64,000 bases of DNA. Origin: an uncultured Ruminococcus sp. GTDB lineage: Bacteria > Bacillota > Clostridia > Oscillospirales > Ruminococcaceae. Numbering within the stretch: position 1 is the first letter of the stretch; the number at the start of each line of letters is the position of its first letter. Shown in pieces: positions 15,569 to 25,190 of this stretch. Location of the stretch: the NCBI GenBank assembly GCA_902786965.1, contig CADAEJ010000010.1, positions 35,696-99,695 of the forward strand. Direction: 5' to 3'. A program made the translations under genes and the position numbers. The notes under the pieces were generated by a model. The model searched no databases. It was not told the DNA's origin and worked only from the letters and a program-made list of their open reading frames with translations.

Positions 15569-17626
15569 ATGGCAAATAATATACCAAAGGATTACGAGCT
15601 GCCCGTGTATTTGTTCCACGACGGCACCAACTACGAAACGTACAAGTTCCTTGGCTGTCATAAGGGAGAGATGATGGGCCTTCAGGGCTACTTTTTCAGA
15701 GTATGGGCTCCCCGCGCACAGGCTATCTCGCTTGTGGGTGATTTCAACAATTGGGACGAGCAGGCAAACCCTATGACGCTTATGGGCGAAACGGAGATAT
15801 GGGAAACATTTGTCCCCGGGCTCAAAAGGTTTGATACCTATAAGTTCTGCGTTTTGGGCTGTGACGGCAAAAAGCATATGAAGTGCGACCCTTACGGCAC
15901 GCATATGGAGGTCGCTCCCGATACAGGCTCAAAGGTCTATGACATCAGCGGCTACGAGTGGAAGGACACCAAGTGGCAGGAGGAGAAAAAGACCAAGGAC
16001 ATCTACAATTCCCCTATGAACATCTACGAGGTACACCTCAACAGCTGGAAGACCTGTACGGACGGCAAGTATTATTCCTATACCAAGTTTGCTGATTCGA
16101 TAATCCCGTATCTGACCGAGATGGGCTATACGCATATCGAGTTCATGCCGCTTGCAGAGCATCCATTCGACGGCTCGTGGGGCTATCAGGATATCGGCTA
16201 CTTTGCGCCGACCTCGCGCTTTGGCACACCGCACGAGTTTATGCGTATGATAGACAAGTTCCACCAAGCAGGCATCGCAGTTATCCTTGACTGGGTACCC
16301 GCGCATTTCCCAAGAGATGAAGCAGGACTTTTCGAGTGGGACGGCGGCGCTGCTTACGAGTATGCAGACCCCAAAAAGAGAGATCATCTGACCTGGGGCA
16401 CAAGAGTTTTTGACTACGGCAGAACAGAAGTACGAAGCTTTCTTATCTCAAATGCGCTGTACTGGATTGAGCAGTACCACGTTGACGGACTGAGAGTTGA
16501 CGCAGTCGCATCAATGCTGTATCTTGATTACGACAGACGCGACGGCGAGTGGACACCTAACAAGGACGGCGGCAACCATAACCTTGAGGCTGTCGAGTTC
16601 CTGCAAAAGCTCAATTCCGCAGTATTCTCAAGAGATCCCAATACCTATATGATAGCCGAGGAATCGACCGCATGGCCTATGGTCACAAAGCCTGTTTCCG
16701 ACGGCGGACTTGGCTTTAATTTCAAGTGGAATATGGGCTGGATGAACGATATGCTCAAGTATATGCAGTATGATCCGATAGACAGATCCTTCCACCACGA
16801 TATGCTGACATTCTCGTTCTTCTATGCCTTCAGCGAGAACTTTATCCTGCCTATCTCGCATGACGAGGTAGTTCACGGCAAGGCATCGCTGGTCAATAAA
16901 ATGCACGGCAGCGATGTTGACGGAAAGTTCGCACAGTGCAAGCTGTTCATGGCGTATATGATGGCTCACCCCGGCAAAAAGCTCACCTTTATGGGTGTTG
17001 ATTTTGCACAGTTCAGAGAGTGGGATTACGAGAACGGCCTTGAATGGTTCCTCGTTGACGAGTATGAAAATCACCGCAATTTCCAGCAGTTCACAAAGAA
17101 CCTGAACAATTTCTATAAAAACACCCCTGCTTTGTGGGAAAGAGATTTCAGCTGGGAGGGCTTCAGCTGGATCTCAAACGATGACTTCCGCCAGAGCATC
17201 ATCATCTTCAGACGCTTTGACAAAAACGGCGGAGAGATCATCGCCGTGTGCAACTTTGTCCCCGTTGAGAGAAAGTCGTATTGCTTCGGCGTTCCCTACA
17301 AGGGCAAGTATACCGAGGTGTTCAACTCCTCGACAGCCGACGGCAAGCCGGGAACGAACGGCACCGTCAAGAGCGTCGAGCAGGCTATGCACGGCTTTGA
17401 GCAGTCGATATGTATCGACATCCCTGCGTTCAGCGTGATGTATTTCACCGTTGAAAAGGAAAAGAAGCGTGCAGCAAGAAAGACTGCTGCCAAAAAGACA
17501 GCATCAAAGAAAACAGCCGCAAAGGCTGAAAGCAAGACCGCTGCAAAGAAAACAGCAGAAAAGAAAGCTGCCGTGAAAACAGCGGAAAAGAAAACATCAA
17601 AAACAGCTAAAAAGGCTGAAAAATAA
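15569..17626 (+). CDS. glgB: 1,4-alpha-glucan branching enzyme with a histone-like Lys/Ala tail
   Basis: Creates alpha-1,6 branches in glycogen. It has an N-terminal CBM48 domain (YFFRVWAPRAQAISLVGDFNNW, about 36-57), then the GH13 barrel: EVHLNSW, GYTHIEFMPLAEHPFDGSWGYQ, VILDWVPAHFP, DGLRVDAVASMLYLDY (nucleophile Asp), AEESTAW (acid Glu) and LPISHDEVVHGK (stabilising Asp). The beta-sandwich domain ends near residue 628. Residues 631-685 are an added tail of Lys, Ala, Thr and Glu with repeats of the type KTAAKK, like histone H1. Family members normally end without it. GGAGG lies eight bases before the ATG. First gene of the glgBCDA operon. Confidence 0.96.
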   Translation: MANNIPKDYELPVYLFHDGTNYETYKFLGCHKGEMMGLQGYFFRVWAPRAQAISLVGDFNNWDEQANPMTLMGETEIWETFVPGLKRFDTYKFCVLGCDGKKHMKCDPYGTHMEVAPDTGSKVYDISGYEWKDTKWQEEKKTKDIYNSPMNIYEVHLNSWKTCTDGKYYSYTKFADSIIPYLTEMGYTHIEFMPLAEHPFDGSWGYQDIGYFAPTSRFGTPHEFMRMIDKFHQAGIAVILDWVPAHFPRDEAGLFEWDGGAAYEYADPKKRDHLTWGTRVFDYGRTEVRSFLISNALYWIEQYHVDGLRVDAVASMLYLDYDRRDGEWTPNKDGGNHNLEAVEFLQKLNSAVFSRDPNTYMIAEESTAWPMVTKPVSDGGLGFNFKWNMGWMNDMLKYMQYDPIDRSFHHDMLTFSFFYAFSENFILPISHDEVVHGKASLVNKMHGSDVDGKFAQCKLFMAYMMAHPGKKLTFMGVDFAQFREWDYENGLEWFLVDEYENHRNFQQFTKNLNNFYKNTPALWERDFSWEGFSWISNDDFRQSIIIFRRFDKNGGEIIAVCNFVPVERKSYCFGVPYKGKYTEVFNSSTADGKPGTNGTVKSVEQAMHGFEQSICIDIPAFSVMYFTVEKEKKRAARKTAAKKTASKKTAAKAESKTAAKKTAEKKAAVKTAEKKTSKTAKKAEK

Positions 17627-17651
17627 ACTTTAAATTGGTGGGTGAATAATT

Positions 17652-18854
17652 ATGTTCAACAAGAAAGAATGTGTGGCAATGCTTCTTGCGGGCGGACAAG
17701 GCAGCCGTCTGTATGCGTTGACACAGTCAGTTGCAAAACCTGCAGTTCCGTTCGGCGCAAAGTACAGGATAATCGACTTTCCGCTGTCAAACTGCGTAAA
17801 TTCGGGCATAGATACCGTAGGCGTGCTTACACAGTATCAGCCGTTCGTGCTCAACGAGTATATCGGCAACGGTCAGCCGTGGGACCTTGACCGTATCCAC
17901 GGCGGCGTTCACGTTCTGCCGCCTTACCAGACCGCTTCCGGTGCTGACTGGTATTCGGGCACAGCAAACGCTATCTATCAGAACATCAGCTTTGTAGACA
18001 GATATGACCCCGAGTACGTTGTTATCCTCTCGGGCGACCATATCTATAAGATGGACTACAACAAGATGCTCAACTACCATAAGGCGAAGAAGGCAGACGC
18101 GACCATCGCAGTGCTTGACGTTCCAAAGGAAGAAGCATCCAGATTCGGTATCATGATAACCGACGAGGAGGATAATATCATCGACTTTGAGGAAAAGCCG
18201 AAGAATCCTCGCTCGACACTCGCATCAATGGGTATCTACATCTTCACATGGAAAAAGCTCCGTGAGTACCTCATCGCAAACGAGAACGATAAGGAAGCCT
18301 CCAAGGACTTCGGTAAGAATATCATTCCCGATATGCGCGAGGCAGGCGAAAAGCTGGTAGCATACAGATTTGACGGCTACTGGAAGGACGTCGGAACTAT
18401 CGACTCACTTTGGGAAGCAAATATGGATCTTATCAATCCAAATATCCCGATAGATCTGTATGATCCTGCGTGGAAGATCTATTCAAGAAACCCTGTACTG
18501 CCTCCGCAGTGCATAGGACCCGATGCAGAGATCCAGAACTCAATGGTAACCGAGGGCTGCGTTATCAACGGCTCGGTAGAGTTCTCAATGATCTCCGAGG
18601 GCGTTACCGTCGAAAAGGGCGCAGTTATTTACGATTCGATACTTATGCCGGGTGCCGTTATCAAGGCAGGCGCAAAGGTTGAGTATGCAATAGTAGGCGA
18701 AAACACAGTGATAGGCGAAAATGCACAGATAGGTGCAAGACCCGAGACTATCGAGGATAAGGACTCCTGGGGCGTTGCGGTAGTCGGACACAACATCACC
18801 GTTTCCGACGGCGGAACAGTTGCACCTAAGGCTATCATCTACGAAAATATCTAA
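17652..18854 (+). CDS. glgC: Glucose-1-phosphate adenylyltransferase, catalytic subunit
   Basis: Makes ADP-glucose from glucose-1-phosphate and ATP, the committed step of glycogen synthesis. The 400-residue protein has an intact nucleotidyltransferase loop, [16 protein letters not shown], followed by [38 protein letters not shown] (metal-binding Asp), [20 protein letters not shown] and a C-terminal left-handed beta-helix ([22 protein letters not shown]). It lies 25 bases after glgB and 17 before glgD, the usual clostridial pairing in which GlgC is catalytic and GlgD modulates. Confidence 0.97.
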   Translation: MFNKKECVAMLLAGGQGSRLYALTQSVAKPAVPFGAKYRIIDFPLSNCVNSGIDTVGVLTQYQPFVLNEYIGNGQPWDLDRIHGGVHVLPPYQTASGADWYSGTANAIYQNISFVDRYDPEYVVILSGDHIYKMDYNKMLNYHKAKKADATIAVLDVPKEEASRFGIMITDEEDNIIDFEEKPKNPRSTLASMGIYIFTWKKLREYLIANENDKEASKDFGKNIIPDMREAGEKLVAYRFDGYWKDVGTIDSLWEANMDLINPNIPIDLYDPAWKIYSRNPVLPPQCIGPDAEIQNSMVTEGCVINGSVEFSMISEGVTVEKGAVIYDSILMPGAVIKAGAKVEYAIVGENTVIGENAQIGARPETIEDKDSWGVAVVGHNITVSDGGTVAPKAIIYENI

Positions 18855-18871
18855 GAAAGGACCGAGTAAAA

Positions 18872-19999
18872 ATGGAAGTAAATATGGGTAATGTACTGGG
18901 TCTTGTTTTCGCTAATATGCACGACATGACTCTTGGAGATCTTACAAAGAACAGAACAATGGGTTCTGTCCTCTTCGGCGGAAGATACAGACTTATCGAC
19001 TTTCCTGTGTCGAATATGGTAAACAGCGGCATCAGCGAGGTCGGCGTTATAACTAAATCAAACTATCAGTCCCTGCTTGACCACCTCGGCTCTGCAAGAG
19101 AGTGGGACCTTGCAAGAAAAAAAGGCGGACTTTATATCCTGCCGCCATTCGGAAATGTTGAAAGTACACTTTACAGAGGTCGTATCGAGGCACTTTACGG
19201 TGCTATGAGCTTTATCAAGAACTCAAGAGCGAAGTACGTCGTTCTCTCCGACTGCGACGTTGTTACCAATATCGACTATAAGCCGATAGTTCAGCAGCAT
19301 ATCGACTCGGGCGCGGATATCACCGCCGTTGTCCACACAGGCGTTTATACCTCCGATGAGGTAAAGACTTCGACCGTGTTCAACGTACGCGAGGACAAGA
19401 CCGTTTCATCGGTGCTTATCATGCCCGATATCAGCGGCACCTGCACGATCAGCCTCAATATGTTCGTTATGTCAATGGACTTTATGCTTGATATGATAAA
19501 CGATGCAATGGCAAGAGGCAACGTAAGCTTTGAAAAGAACATTCTTCAGGCAAAATGCAGCGAGCTGAATATAATGACATATGAGTACGATAACTACTTC
19601 AGCAAGCTCAACAGCGTTCAGAGCTACTTCAAGGCTAACCAGATGCTCATCGACCCCGAGAATGCAAAGAAGGTATTCGTTGATAAGAGATCTATCTATA
19701 CAAAAGTCTCTGATAACGCACCTGCAAAGTATGACCTCAACTGCAAGGTCAAGTCATCACTTATCGCAGACGGCTGTATCATCGAGGGCGAGGTTGAGAA
19801 TTCGGTTCTGTTCAGAGGCGTTAAGGTCGGCAAGGGCGCAAAGATAAAGAACTGCATACTTATGCAGGGAACCACCGTCGGCGCTAATGCAGAGCTCAAC
19901 TATCTCATCACCGACAAGAACGTTACCATCAGCGAGAACCACGCGCTTTCAAGCTCACCGAGCTATCCTATGTACGTAGGCAAGGGCGCAAGCGTATAA
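18872..19999 (+). CDS. glgD: GlgD, non-catalytic partner of ADP-glucose pyrophosphorylase
   Basis: A 375-residue paralogue of GlgC. The fold marks are kept (GSVLFGGRYRLIDFPVSNMVNSGI, YVVLSDCDVVTNIDY, a beta-helix C terminus with NSVLFRGVKVGKGAKIKNC), but the nucleotide loop AGGQGSRL of GlgC is replaced by FANMHDMTLG. GlgD proteins of Firmicutes form hetero-oligomers with GlgC and raise its activity; they are not active alone. AAAGGA lies nine bases before the ATG. The order glgC-glgD is conserved. Confidence 0.95.
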   Translation: MEVNMGNVLGLVFANMHDMTLGDLTKNRTMGSVLFGGRYRLIDFPVSNMVNSGISEVGVITKSNYQSLLDHLGSAREWDLARKKGGLYILPPFGNVESTLYRGRIEALYGAMSFIKNSRAKYVVLSDCDVVTNIDYKPIVQQHIDSGADITAVVHTGVYTSDEVKTSTVFNVREDKTVSSVLIMPDISGTCTISLNMFVMSMDFMLDMINDAMARGNVSFEKNILQAKCSELNIMTYEYDNYFSKLNSVQSYFKANQMLIDPENAKKVFVDKRSIYTKVSDNAPAKYDLNCKVKSSLIADGCIIEGEVENSVLFRGVKVGKGAKIKNCILMQGTTVGANAELNYLITDKNVTISENHALSSSPSYPMYVGKGASV

Positions 20000-20016
20000 C
20001 AAAAAAAGCATAAAAG

Positions 20017-20043
20017 GGCAGGGCAGCGCAAAACTGCCTTGCC
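20017..20043 (+). other. Intercistronic hairpin between glgD and glgA
   Basis: GGCAGGGCAG (20017-20026) pairs with CTGCCTTGCC (20034-20043), ten pairs with one G-U. No T-run follows, so it is more likely an mRNA stability or processing element, or a weak terminator, than a strong stop. Confidence 0.6.
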
Positions 20044-20074
20044 TGTAAATACAGCAAATAAAGGGGGCTTGATC

Positions 20075-21487
20075 ATGAATATACTGTATACAGCAAGTGA
20101 GGCTATACCTTACGCGGCTTCGGGCGGACTTGCAGATGTTGCGGGTTCATTGCCTGCGGCGATAAACGCGCTTGGTCACGACTGCCGCGTTGTAATGCCG
20201 TATTACAGCCAGATAAGGCAGGAACTTAAAGACCAGCTTTCATATGTTACCAACTTTACCGTTCCTGTTGCGTGGAGAAACCAGTATTGCGGCGTGTTCA
20301 CGGGCGTTGTCAACGGCGTGACCTATTATCTTCTCGATAACGAGTATTATTTCCAGAGAAACGGACTCTACGGCTTCTACGACGATGCGGAGAGATTTAT
20401 CTTCTTCTCAAGAGCTATACTTGAGCTTTTGCATTATATTGATTTTCACCCCGACATCATCAATGCAAACGATTGGCAGACGGCACTCGTGCCCGTGTAC
20501 TTTGACATCTTCTACCGCTATCAGCAAGGGTATGAGGACATAAAGACGGTGTTCACCATTCACAACATTCAGTATCAGGGACAGTACGGACTTGAGCTGA
20601 TAAATGACATCATGGGCATTCCTCTTTACCATACCGACCTGCTTTCGTATGACGGCGATGTAAACTTTATGAAGTCCGCGATCGAGACCGCCGACAGAGT
20701 GACCACCGTTTCACCAAGCTATGCGTGGGAGATACTCGATCCTTGGTATTCGCACGGAATGGACAGAGAGCTTGTGCATAAGCAGTATAAGCTCAGCGGT
20801 ATACTCAACGGGATAGATAAGACTATCTACGATCCCGCGACCGATAAAGCACTGCCGAAAAACTACGGACTTAACAACAAAGCGGGCAAGCAGACCTGCA
20901 AGAAAAAGCTGCTTGACGAGCTTGGCATGGCAGGCGGCAAGGAGCCTGTTATCGGCATCGTGACGAGATTTGTTTCTCACAAGGGTCTTGACCTTATCAA
21001 GTACGTCTTTGAGGATATCCTGAGGGCAGGCTATAAGTTCGCTGTCTTAGGCTCGGGCGAAAAGATCTACGAGGACTTCTTCAGCGAGATGCACTACCGC
21101 TATCCCGATAAGGTCGGCTTGACGCTTGGCTTTGTACCCGAGCTTTCAAGAAGGATTTACGCAGGTTCTGATATGTTCCTTATGCCTTCGCAGAGCGAGC
21201 CTTGCGGACTTGCACAGATGATAGCCCTTCGCTACGGAACTATCCCCATCGTGCGCGAAACGGGCGGCCTGCGCGATACCATTCACGATGCGGGCGACAA
21301 GGGCGGCAACGGTTTTACCTTCAAGACCTACAACGCACACGATATGCTTGATGCCTGCATGAGAGCAAGAGCATACTACGATAACCGCATGAAGTGGGGC
21401 AATCTTGTAAACACCGCGCTCAAGCAGGACTTTGGCTGGGAAAGATCAGCCAAGCAGTATATCGCGCTTTACGAAGATATTCACTGA
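20075..21487 (+). CDS. glgA: Glycogen synthase (ADP-glucose dependent, GT5)
   Basis: Extends glycogen chains with ADP-glucose. The 470-residue protein starts MNILYTASEAIPYAASGGLADV, where the GGLADV loop is the ADP-glucose-binding motif (KTGGL in other bacteria), and contains INANDWQTALVPVY, FTIHNIQYQGQYG and the GT-B C-terminal signature MPSQSEPCGLAQMIALRYGTIPIVRETGGLRDTI. The ATG at 20075 has AAAGGGGG nine bases upstream; the longer in-frame start at 20039 has none and lies in the hairpin. Last gene of the operon. Confidence 0.96.
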   Translation: MNILYTASEAIPYAASGGLADVAGSLPAAINALGHDCRVVMPYYSQIRQELKDQLSYVTNFTVPVAWRNQYCGVFTGVVNGVTYYLLDNEYYFQRNGLYGFYDDAERFIFFSRAILELLHYIDFHPDIINANDWQTALVPVYFDIFYRYQQGYEDIKTVFTIHNIQYQGQYGLELINDIMGIPLYHTDLLSYDGDVNFMKSAIETADRVTTVSPSYAWEILDPWYSHGMDRELVHKQYKLSGILNGIDKTIYDPATDKALPKNYGLNNKAGKQTCKKKLLDELGMAGGKEPVIGIVTRFVSHKGLDLIKYVFEDILRAGYKFAVLGSGEKIYEDFFSEMHYRYPDKVGLTLGFVPELSRRIYAGSDMFLMPSQSEPCGLAQMIALRYGTIPIVRETGGLRDTIHDAGDKGGNGFTFKTYNAHDMLDACMRARAYYDNRMKWGNLVNTALKQDFGWERSAKQYIALYEDIH

Positions 21488-21524
21488 CCAATGAATATAC
21501 ATTTAATATGCCTGTTAAATGGGA

Positions 21525-21556
21525 AAAAGAGCTGCTTTCAAGCGGCTCTTTTTTTG
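21525..21556 (+). terminator. Terminator of the glycogen operon
   Basis: AGAGCtGCTT (21529-21538), short loop, AAGCgGCTCT (21540-21549), followed by seven or more T. Confidence 0.9.
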
Positions 21557-21565
21557 CGCACAAAA

Positions 21566-21600
21566 CAAAAAAGTCACGGGTTTTTGTTCCCGTGACTTTG
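21566..21600 (-). terminator. Terminator of the LCP gene
   Basis: Read on the minus strand: AAAGTCACGGG (21599-21589), loop, CCCGTGACTT (21580-21571), then a T-run. It faces the glycogen terminator. Confidence 0.9.
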
Positions 21601-21606
21601 CGGTAT

Positions 21607-23274
21607 TTAGTAGAATTGCTGTTGCTGCTGCTGATCCTGCGGCTGTGCCTGCGCGTTAGGGTCTGCATTGGTCTGCTGCTGACCGCCGCCTGTGGTGTAG
21701 GTGTACTGATTGATAGTACCTGCCTCCATCTTCTTTATCGCTTCCTCAACGGTTGTCGAGTCACCGTAGATCATATCAAGAAGCAGTGTGCAGCACTTGT
21801 CGTAATCAGGAACAAGCACCGCCATCTGATTGATGACCTCCTCCGTAAAGTACGGATAATGCGGCATCTGTACCTGGCAAACTTTGTATCCTGCGATCTC
21901 ACTTGCGTTGAGTATCAGCGATGCGATCTCGCCGTCTGTAATGTCTGTAGTTACCTGCGGAGCGACCTTGTTGATAAGGCTGTCCAGCTCTATAAGACCG
22001 AGGTTTCTGACCTTTGCAATAACAGCGGTGAGCATCTCACGCTGCCTTTCTGTTCTGCCGTAGTCATCGCCGCAGCCCTCTCTGATACGCGCATAAGCAA
22101 GCGCCTGGTTTCCGTTGAGGTGCTGCTTGCCCTGCTGTTTTACATAATCCTTCGTCGGAGGATTTTTGAGGTAATAGTTGTGCTCGCGTACAGCCTCGTT
22201 GATAACTGCGAATTCATCAGCATTTACGTCCATATCAACGCCGCCGATAGCCTCGACAACATCCATGAACGAGTAGAAGTTTACAAGGATGTATCTGTCT
22301 ATCTTAACGTTGTAGAACTGCGCGATGGTATCTTTGAGCAGCGGTATTCCGTTGTGCCAGTAAGCAGTGTTGAGTCTGCCCATGCCGTAGCCGTTGATGT
22401 TGATATACTGGTCACGCAGGAAAGAGGCAAGAACTATCTTCTTTTTCTCTTTATTGATAGAAACAAGCAGCTGAACGTCTGTATTTCCGCGCTCACCCGA
22501 AGCGGTGTCACGCAGGTCCTCGCCGACGATAAGTATGTTCATAACATTGTCGTTGGTGATAGGCTGCTGCCTCTTGGAGAGCATCTCCTTGAGCTTTTTC
22601 TCCTGATCCTCTTTACTGATCGTATCAGGCTTTGAGACCAGCTGGCTGCTGTCAGTAGGTGCAGCACCCGAGTTTACCTTGGTGTCGGGGTTTCTGTTGA
22701 GTTTGCCCGTGTAGCTGAAAAACAGTGCGATAACAACTCCCGCGATAAGTGCCAGCGTGAGCACTATCGAAACCACCGTTATAAGGATAGTCTTTTTCTT
22801 CTTTGACCAGCCCTTTTTCTTTACCTGCGGCTTTTCACCGTTCTGCGCCCTGCGCTGTCCTTCCGGTCTTGGTCTTTGCCCATCGGGACGAGGTCTGCGC
22901 TGTCCGTCAGGACTCGGCCTTTGCCCATCAGGACGTGGTCTTTGTCCGTCGGGACGCGGTCTGTGCTGACCGTCGGGTCTTGATCTTTGTCCATCGGGGC
23001 GAGGTCTGCGCTGCCCGTTTGGACGAGGTCTGCGCTGCCCATCAGGACGCGGTCTGCGCTGTCCGTCGGGACGAGGTCTGCGCTGCGGCTGATCCTCTTC
23101 AAAGTCGATTATAGGCTTTATATCCTCTGCTTTTGCAGCATTTTCGGCAGGATTCTTATTCTCTCCGGCGATATCTGTTACTTCACCGGCGGATCTTTCA
23201 ACATCCTCTGCCGGCAGCTCGTTTTCTGCATCGCCAGGATTATTATTTATATTGTTAAGCTCTTCGTTGTCCAT
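21607..23274 (-). CDS. LytR-CpsA-Psr (LCP) family cell-wall ligase with an RPDGQ-repeat N terminus
   Basis: LCP proteins attach teichoic acids or capsule to peptidoglycan. Layout of the 555 residues: acidic Asn/Glu start; residues 65-142 made of about twelve copies of RPRPDGQR or RPDGQ; basic KKK; a membrane helix at about 161-187; an extracellular LCP domain from about 235, with NILIVGEDLR, NTDVQLLVSI, ASFLRDQYIN (Arg-Asp), AIGGVDMDV, LNGNQALAYARIREGCGDDYGRTERQREML; and a Gln-rich tail. The repeat is on the cytoplasmic side by the topology of the family. The ATG at 23274 is chosen over a TTG six bases upstream. A hairpin, GTTCCT/AAGGAAC (about 23296-23311), lies just ahead of the start, and the nearest good ribosome site (AAGGAG) is upstream of that hairpin. 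Confidence 0.93.
   Translation of the reverse strand: MDNEELNNINNNPGDAENELPAEDVERSAGEVTDIAGENKNPAENAAKAEDIKPIIDFEEDQPQRRPRPDGQRRPRPDGQRRPRPNGQRRPRPDGQRSRPDGQHRPRPDGQRPRPDGQRPSPDGQRRPRPDGQRPRPEGQRRAQNGEKPQVKKKGWSKKKKTILITVVSIVLTLALIAGVVIALFFSYTGKLNRNPDTKVNSGAAPTDSSQLVSKPDTISKEDQEKKLKEMLSKRQQPITNDNVMNILIVGEDLRDTASGERGNTDVQLLVSINKEKKKIVLASFLRDQYININGYGMGRLNTAYWHNGIPLLKDTIAQFYNVKIDRYILVNFYSFMDVVEAIGGVDMDVNADEFAVINEAVREHNYYLKNPPTKDYVKQQGKQHLNGNQALAYARIREGCGDDYGRTERQREMLTAVIAKVRNLGLIELDSLINKVAPQVTTDITDGEIASLILNASEIAGYKVCQVQMPHYPYFTEEVINQMAVLVPDYDKCCTLLLDMIYGDSTTVEEAIKKMEAGTINQYTYTTGGGQQQTNADPNAQAQPQDQQQQQQFY
22849..23082 (-). repeat. In-gene tandem repeat coding for RPRPDGQR
   Basis: About twelve degenerate 18-24 base units inside the LCP gene. 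Single-base changes between units alter the residues slightly (RPNGQ, RSRPDGQ, RPSPDGQ, RPRPEGQ). The translated unit is kept while third positions vary, so the repeat is under protein-level constraint. Copy number is likely to vary between strains. Confidence 0.9.
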
Positions 23275-23352
23275 ATACAATACTCACATATGTTCCTTGC
23301 GAGGAACCTTTCTCCTTTCGTTATACTTCTTTTATGCATAACACACAAAGAT

Positions 23353-23381
23353 ATTATACACTATAAATGGTTTTATTTCAA
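23353..23381 (-). promoter_or_regulatory. Promoter of the LCP gene
   Basis: Minus strand TTGAAA (23381-23376), 17-base spacer, TATAAT (23358-23353). Confidence 0.82.
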
Positions 23382-23538
23382 CAGATAATTTGTTACAAAT
23401 CTTAAAAGCAAAGCGGCTCGGTATTTGTCTAATTGGCTGGGTATGTATGCTAAAAGCTGCCATTTTGTGCTTACTGCACGCATCTGCGATACTTTGCGCA
23501 CAAGAAGAAAAAAGTATATTAAATTTTTGAAAAAGCAC

Positions 23539-23567
23539 TTGCAATTTTAAGCCGATTGTTGTAAAAT
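23539..23567 (+). promoter_or_regulatory. Promoter of the UPF0371 gene
   Basis: TTGCAA (23539-23544), 17-base spacer, TAAAAT (23562-23567). Between this and the LCP promoter (about 23382-23538) I see no further gene or RNA. Confidence 0.7.
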
Positions 23568-23602
23568 AAAAAGCGAAATTTTGTATTGGAAGGAAATCTG
23601 AA

Positions 23603-25072
23603 ATGAATAGCAGCAAGATCGGTTTTGACAATGAAAAATACCTGAAAATGCAGTCAGAGCATATCCGCAGCAGGATCGACAGCTTCGGCGGAAAGCTTTA
23701 TCTTGAATTCGGCGGCAAGCTTTATGACGACTACCATGCTTCCCGTGTACTGCCCGGCTTCAAGCCCGACAGCAAGCTTCAGATGCTCATGCAGCTCAAG
23801 GACGAGGCAGAGATAGTTATCGTCATCAATGCGGGCGATATCGAGAAGAATAAGGTCAGGGGAGACCTCGGCATCACTTACGATGTTGATGTTTTAAGGC
23901 TTTACAAGGTGTTTACCGACATCGGACTGTATGTAAGCTCGGTAGTTCTGACACAGTACGAGGGTCAGCGCCAGGCAGATGCTTTCCAGAAGCGTCTTGA
24001 AAGCTTTGGCGTAAAGGTCTACCACCACTATAAGATCAACGGCTATCCTTCCAATCTTCAGCTTATAATGAGCGATGAGGGCTATGGTAAAAACGATTAC
24101 ATCAAAACCGAGCGCAAGCTGGTCGTTATAACCGCACCCGGACCGGGCAGCGGTAAAATGGCAACCTGCCTCTCGCAGCTGTATCACGAGTATAAAAGGG
24201 GCATTGCCGCAGGCTATGCCAAGTTTGAAACATTCCCGATCTGGAACCTGCCGCTTCGTCACCCCGTCAATATCGCGTACGAGGCTGCAACATCAGACCT
24301 TAACGATGTTAATATGATCGACCCGTTCCACCTTGAAGCGTACGGCAAAACGACGGTAAACTACAACCGTGATGTCGAGATATTCCCCGTACTCAACGCA
24401 ATGTTTGAGAAGATAATGGGCGAGTCGCCGTACAAGTCGCCTACGGATATGGGCGTAAATATGGCAGGCAACTGCATCATTGATGACGATATCGTATGCC
24501 GCGCTGCCAAGGACGAGATAGTCCGCAGATACTATGTTGCGATGTGCGGCAAAAAGAAGGGCTTTGTCTCGGATGAGGAGATACTCAAGCTTGAGCTTCT
24601 GATGAAACAGGCAGGCGTTGCTGCAACAGACAGAAGCGTTGTCACCGCTGCACTTGCGCGTGAGGAGCAGACAGGCGGACCTGCCGCTGCAATGGAGCTG
24701 CCCGATGGCAGAATGATAACAGGAAAGACCTCAAACCTTATGGGAGCAGCTTCTGCGGTACTGCTCAATGCGCTCAAAGCACTTGGCGGTATAGATGACG
24801 ATGTGCTGCTTATGTCGCCGCAGGTCATCGAGCCTATACAGAACCTCAAAATACAGCACCTGGGTAACCGCAATCCGCGTATACATACCGATGAGGCTCT
24901 TATCGCGCTGTCGATATGTGCGGCAACCGACGATAATGCGCGTCTTGCTATGGAGCAGCTTGAAAAGCTCAACGGCAGCGAGGTACACTCGACCGTTATC
25001 CTTTCGCCCGTTGATGAGAGGACTTTCAAGCGTCTTGGCATCAACCTGACGTGCGAGCCAAAATTTAACTGA
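23603..25072 (+). CDS. UPF0371 / DUF1846 family protein
   Basis: A 489-residue soluble protein matching the DUF1846 family throughout: MNSSKIGFDNEKYLKMQSEH, ILEF-type start YLEFGGKLYDDYHASRVLPGF, KVYHHYKINGYP, VVITAPGPGSGKMATCLSQLYHEY (a P-loop-like glycine-rich segment near 180), GYAKFETFPIWNLPL and NYNRDVEIFPVL. A structure in this family shows Rossmann-like domains, but I know of no firmly established reaction. It is a single-gene unit with its own promoter and terminator. Confidence 0.93.
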   Translation: MNSSKIGFDNEKYLKMQSEHIRSRIDSFGGKLYLEFGGKLYDDYHASRVLPGFKPDSKLQMLMQLKDEAEIVIVINAGDIEKNKVRGDLGITYDVDVLRLYKVFTDIGLYVSSVVLTQYEGQRQADAFQKRLESFGVKVYHHYKINGYPSNLQLIMSDEGYGKNDYIKTERKLVVITAPGPGSGKMATCLSQLYHEYKRGIAAGYAKFETFPIWNLPLRHPVNIAYEAATSDLNDVNMIDPFHLEAYGKTTVNYNRDVEIFPVLNAMFEKIMGESPYKSPTDMGVNMAGNCIIDDDIVCRAAKDEIVRRYYVAMCGKKKGFVSDEEILKLELLMKQAGVAATDRSVVTAALAREEQTGGPAAAMELPDGRMITGKTSNLMGAASAVLLNALKALGGIDDDVLLMSPQVIEPIQNLKIQHLGNRNPRIHTDEALIALSICAATDDNARLAMEQLEKLNGSEVHSTVILSPVDERTFKRLGINLTCEPKFN

Positions 25073-25090
25073 TATAAGTAACATTATACA

Positions 25091-25119
25091 AAGACAGGGC
25101 ATTTTCCCTGTCTTTTTTT
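25091..25119 (+). terminator. Terminator of the UPF0371 gene
   Basis: AAGACAGGG (25091-25099), loop CATTTT, CCCTGTCTT, then seven T. Confidence 0.92.
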
Positions 25120-25129
25120 GTGAAAATAC

Positions 25130-25158
25130 TTGAAATCAAAGCGCAAAAGTGGTATAAT
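25130..25158 (+). promoter_or_regulatory. Promoter of recG
   Basis: TTGAAA (25130-25135), 17-base spacer, TATAAT (25153-25158). The start near 25165 leaves a short leader, which supports the GTG start at 25191. Confidence 0.8.
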
Positions 25159-25190
25159 AATTATGAATGAGAATATCGGGAGGTGACAGG

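Noticed and set aside
22849-23082. CRISPR-like array in the LCP gene
   Set aside because: The units are contiguous, in frame and translate to RPRPDGQR; there are no unique spacers.
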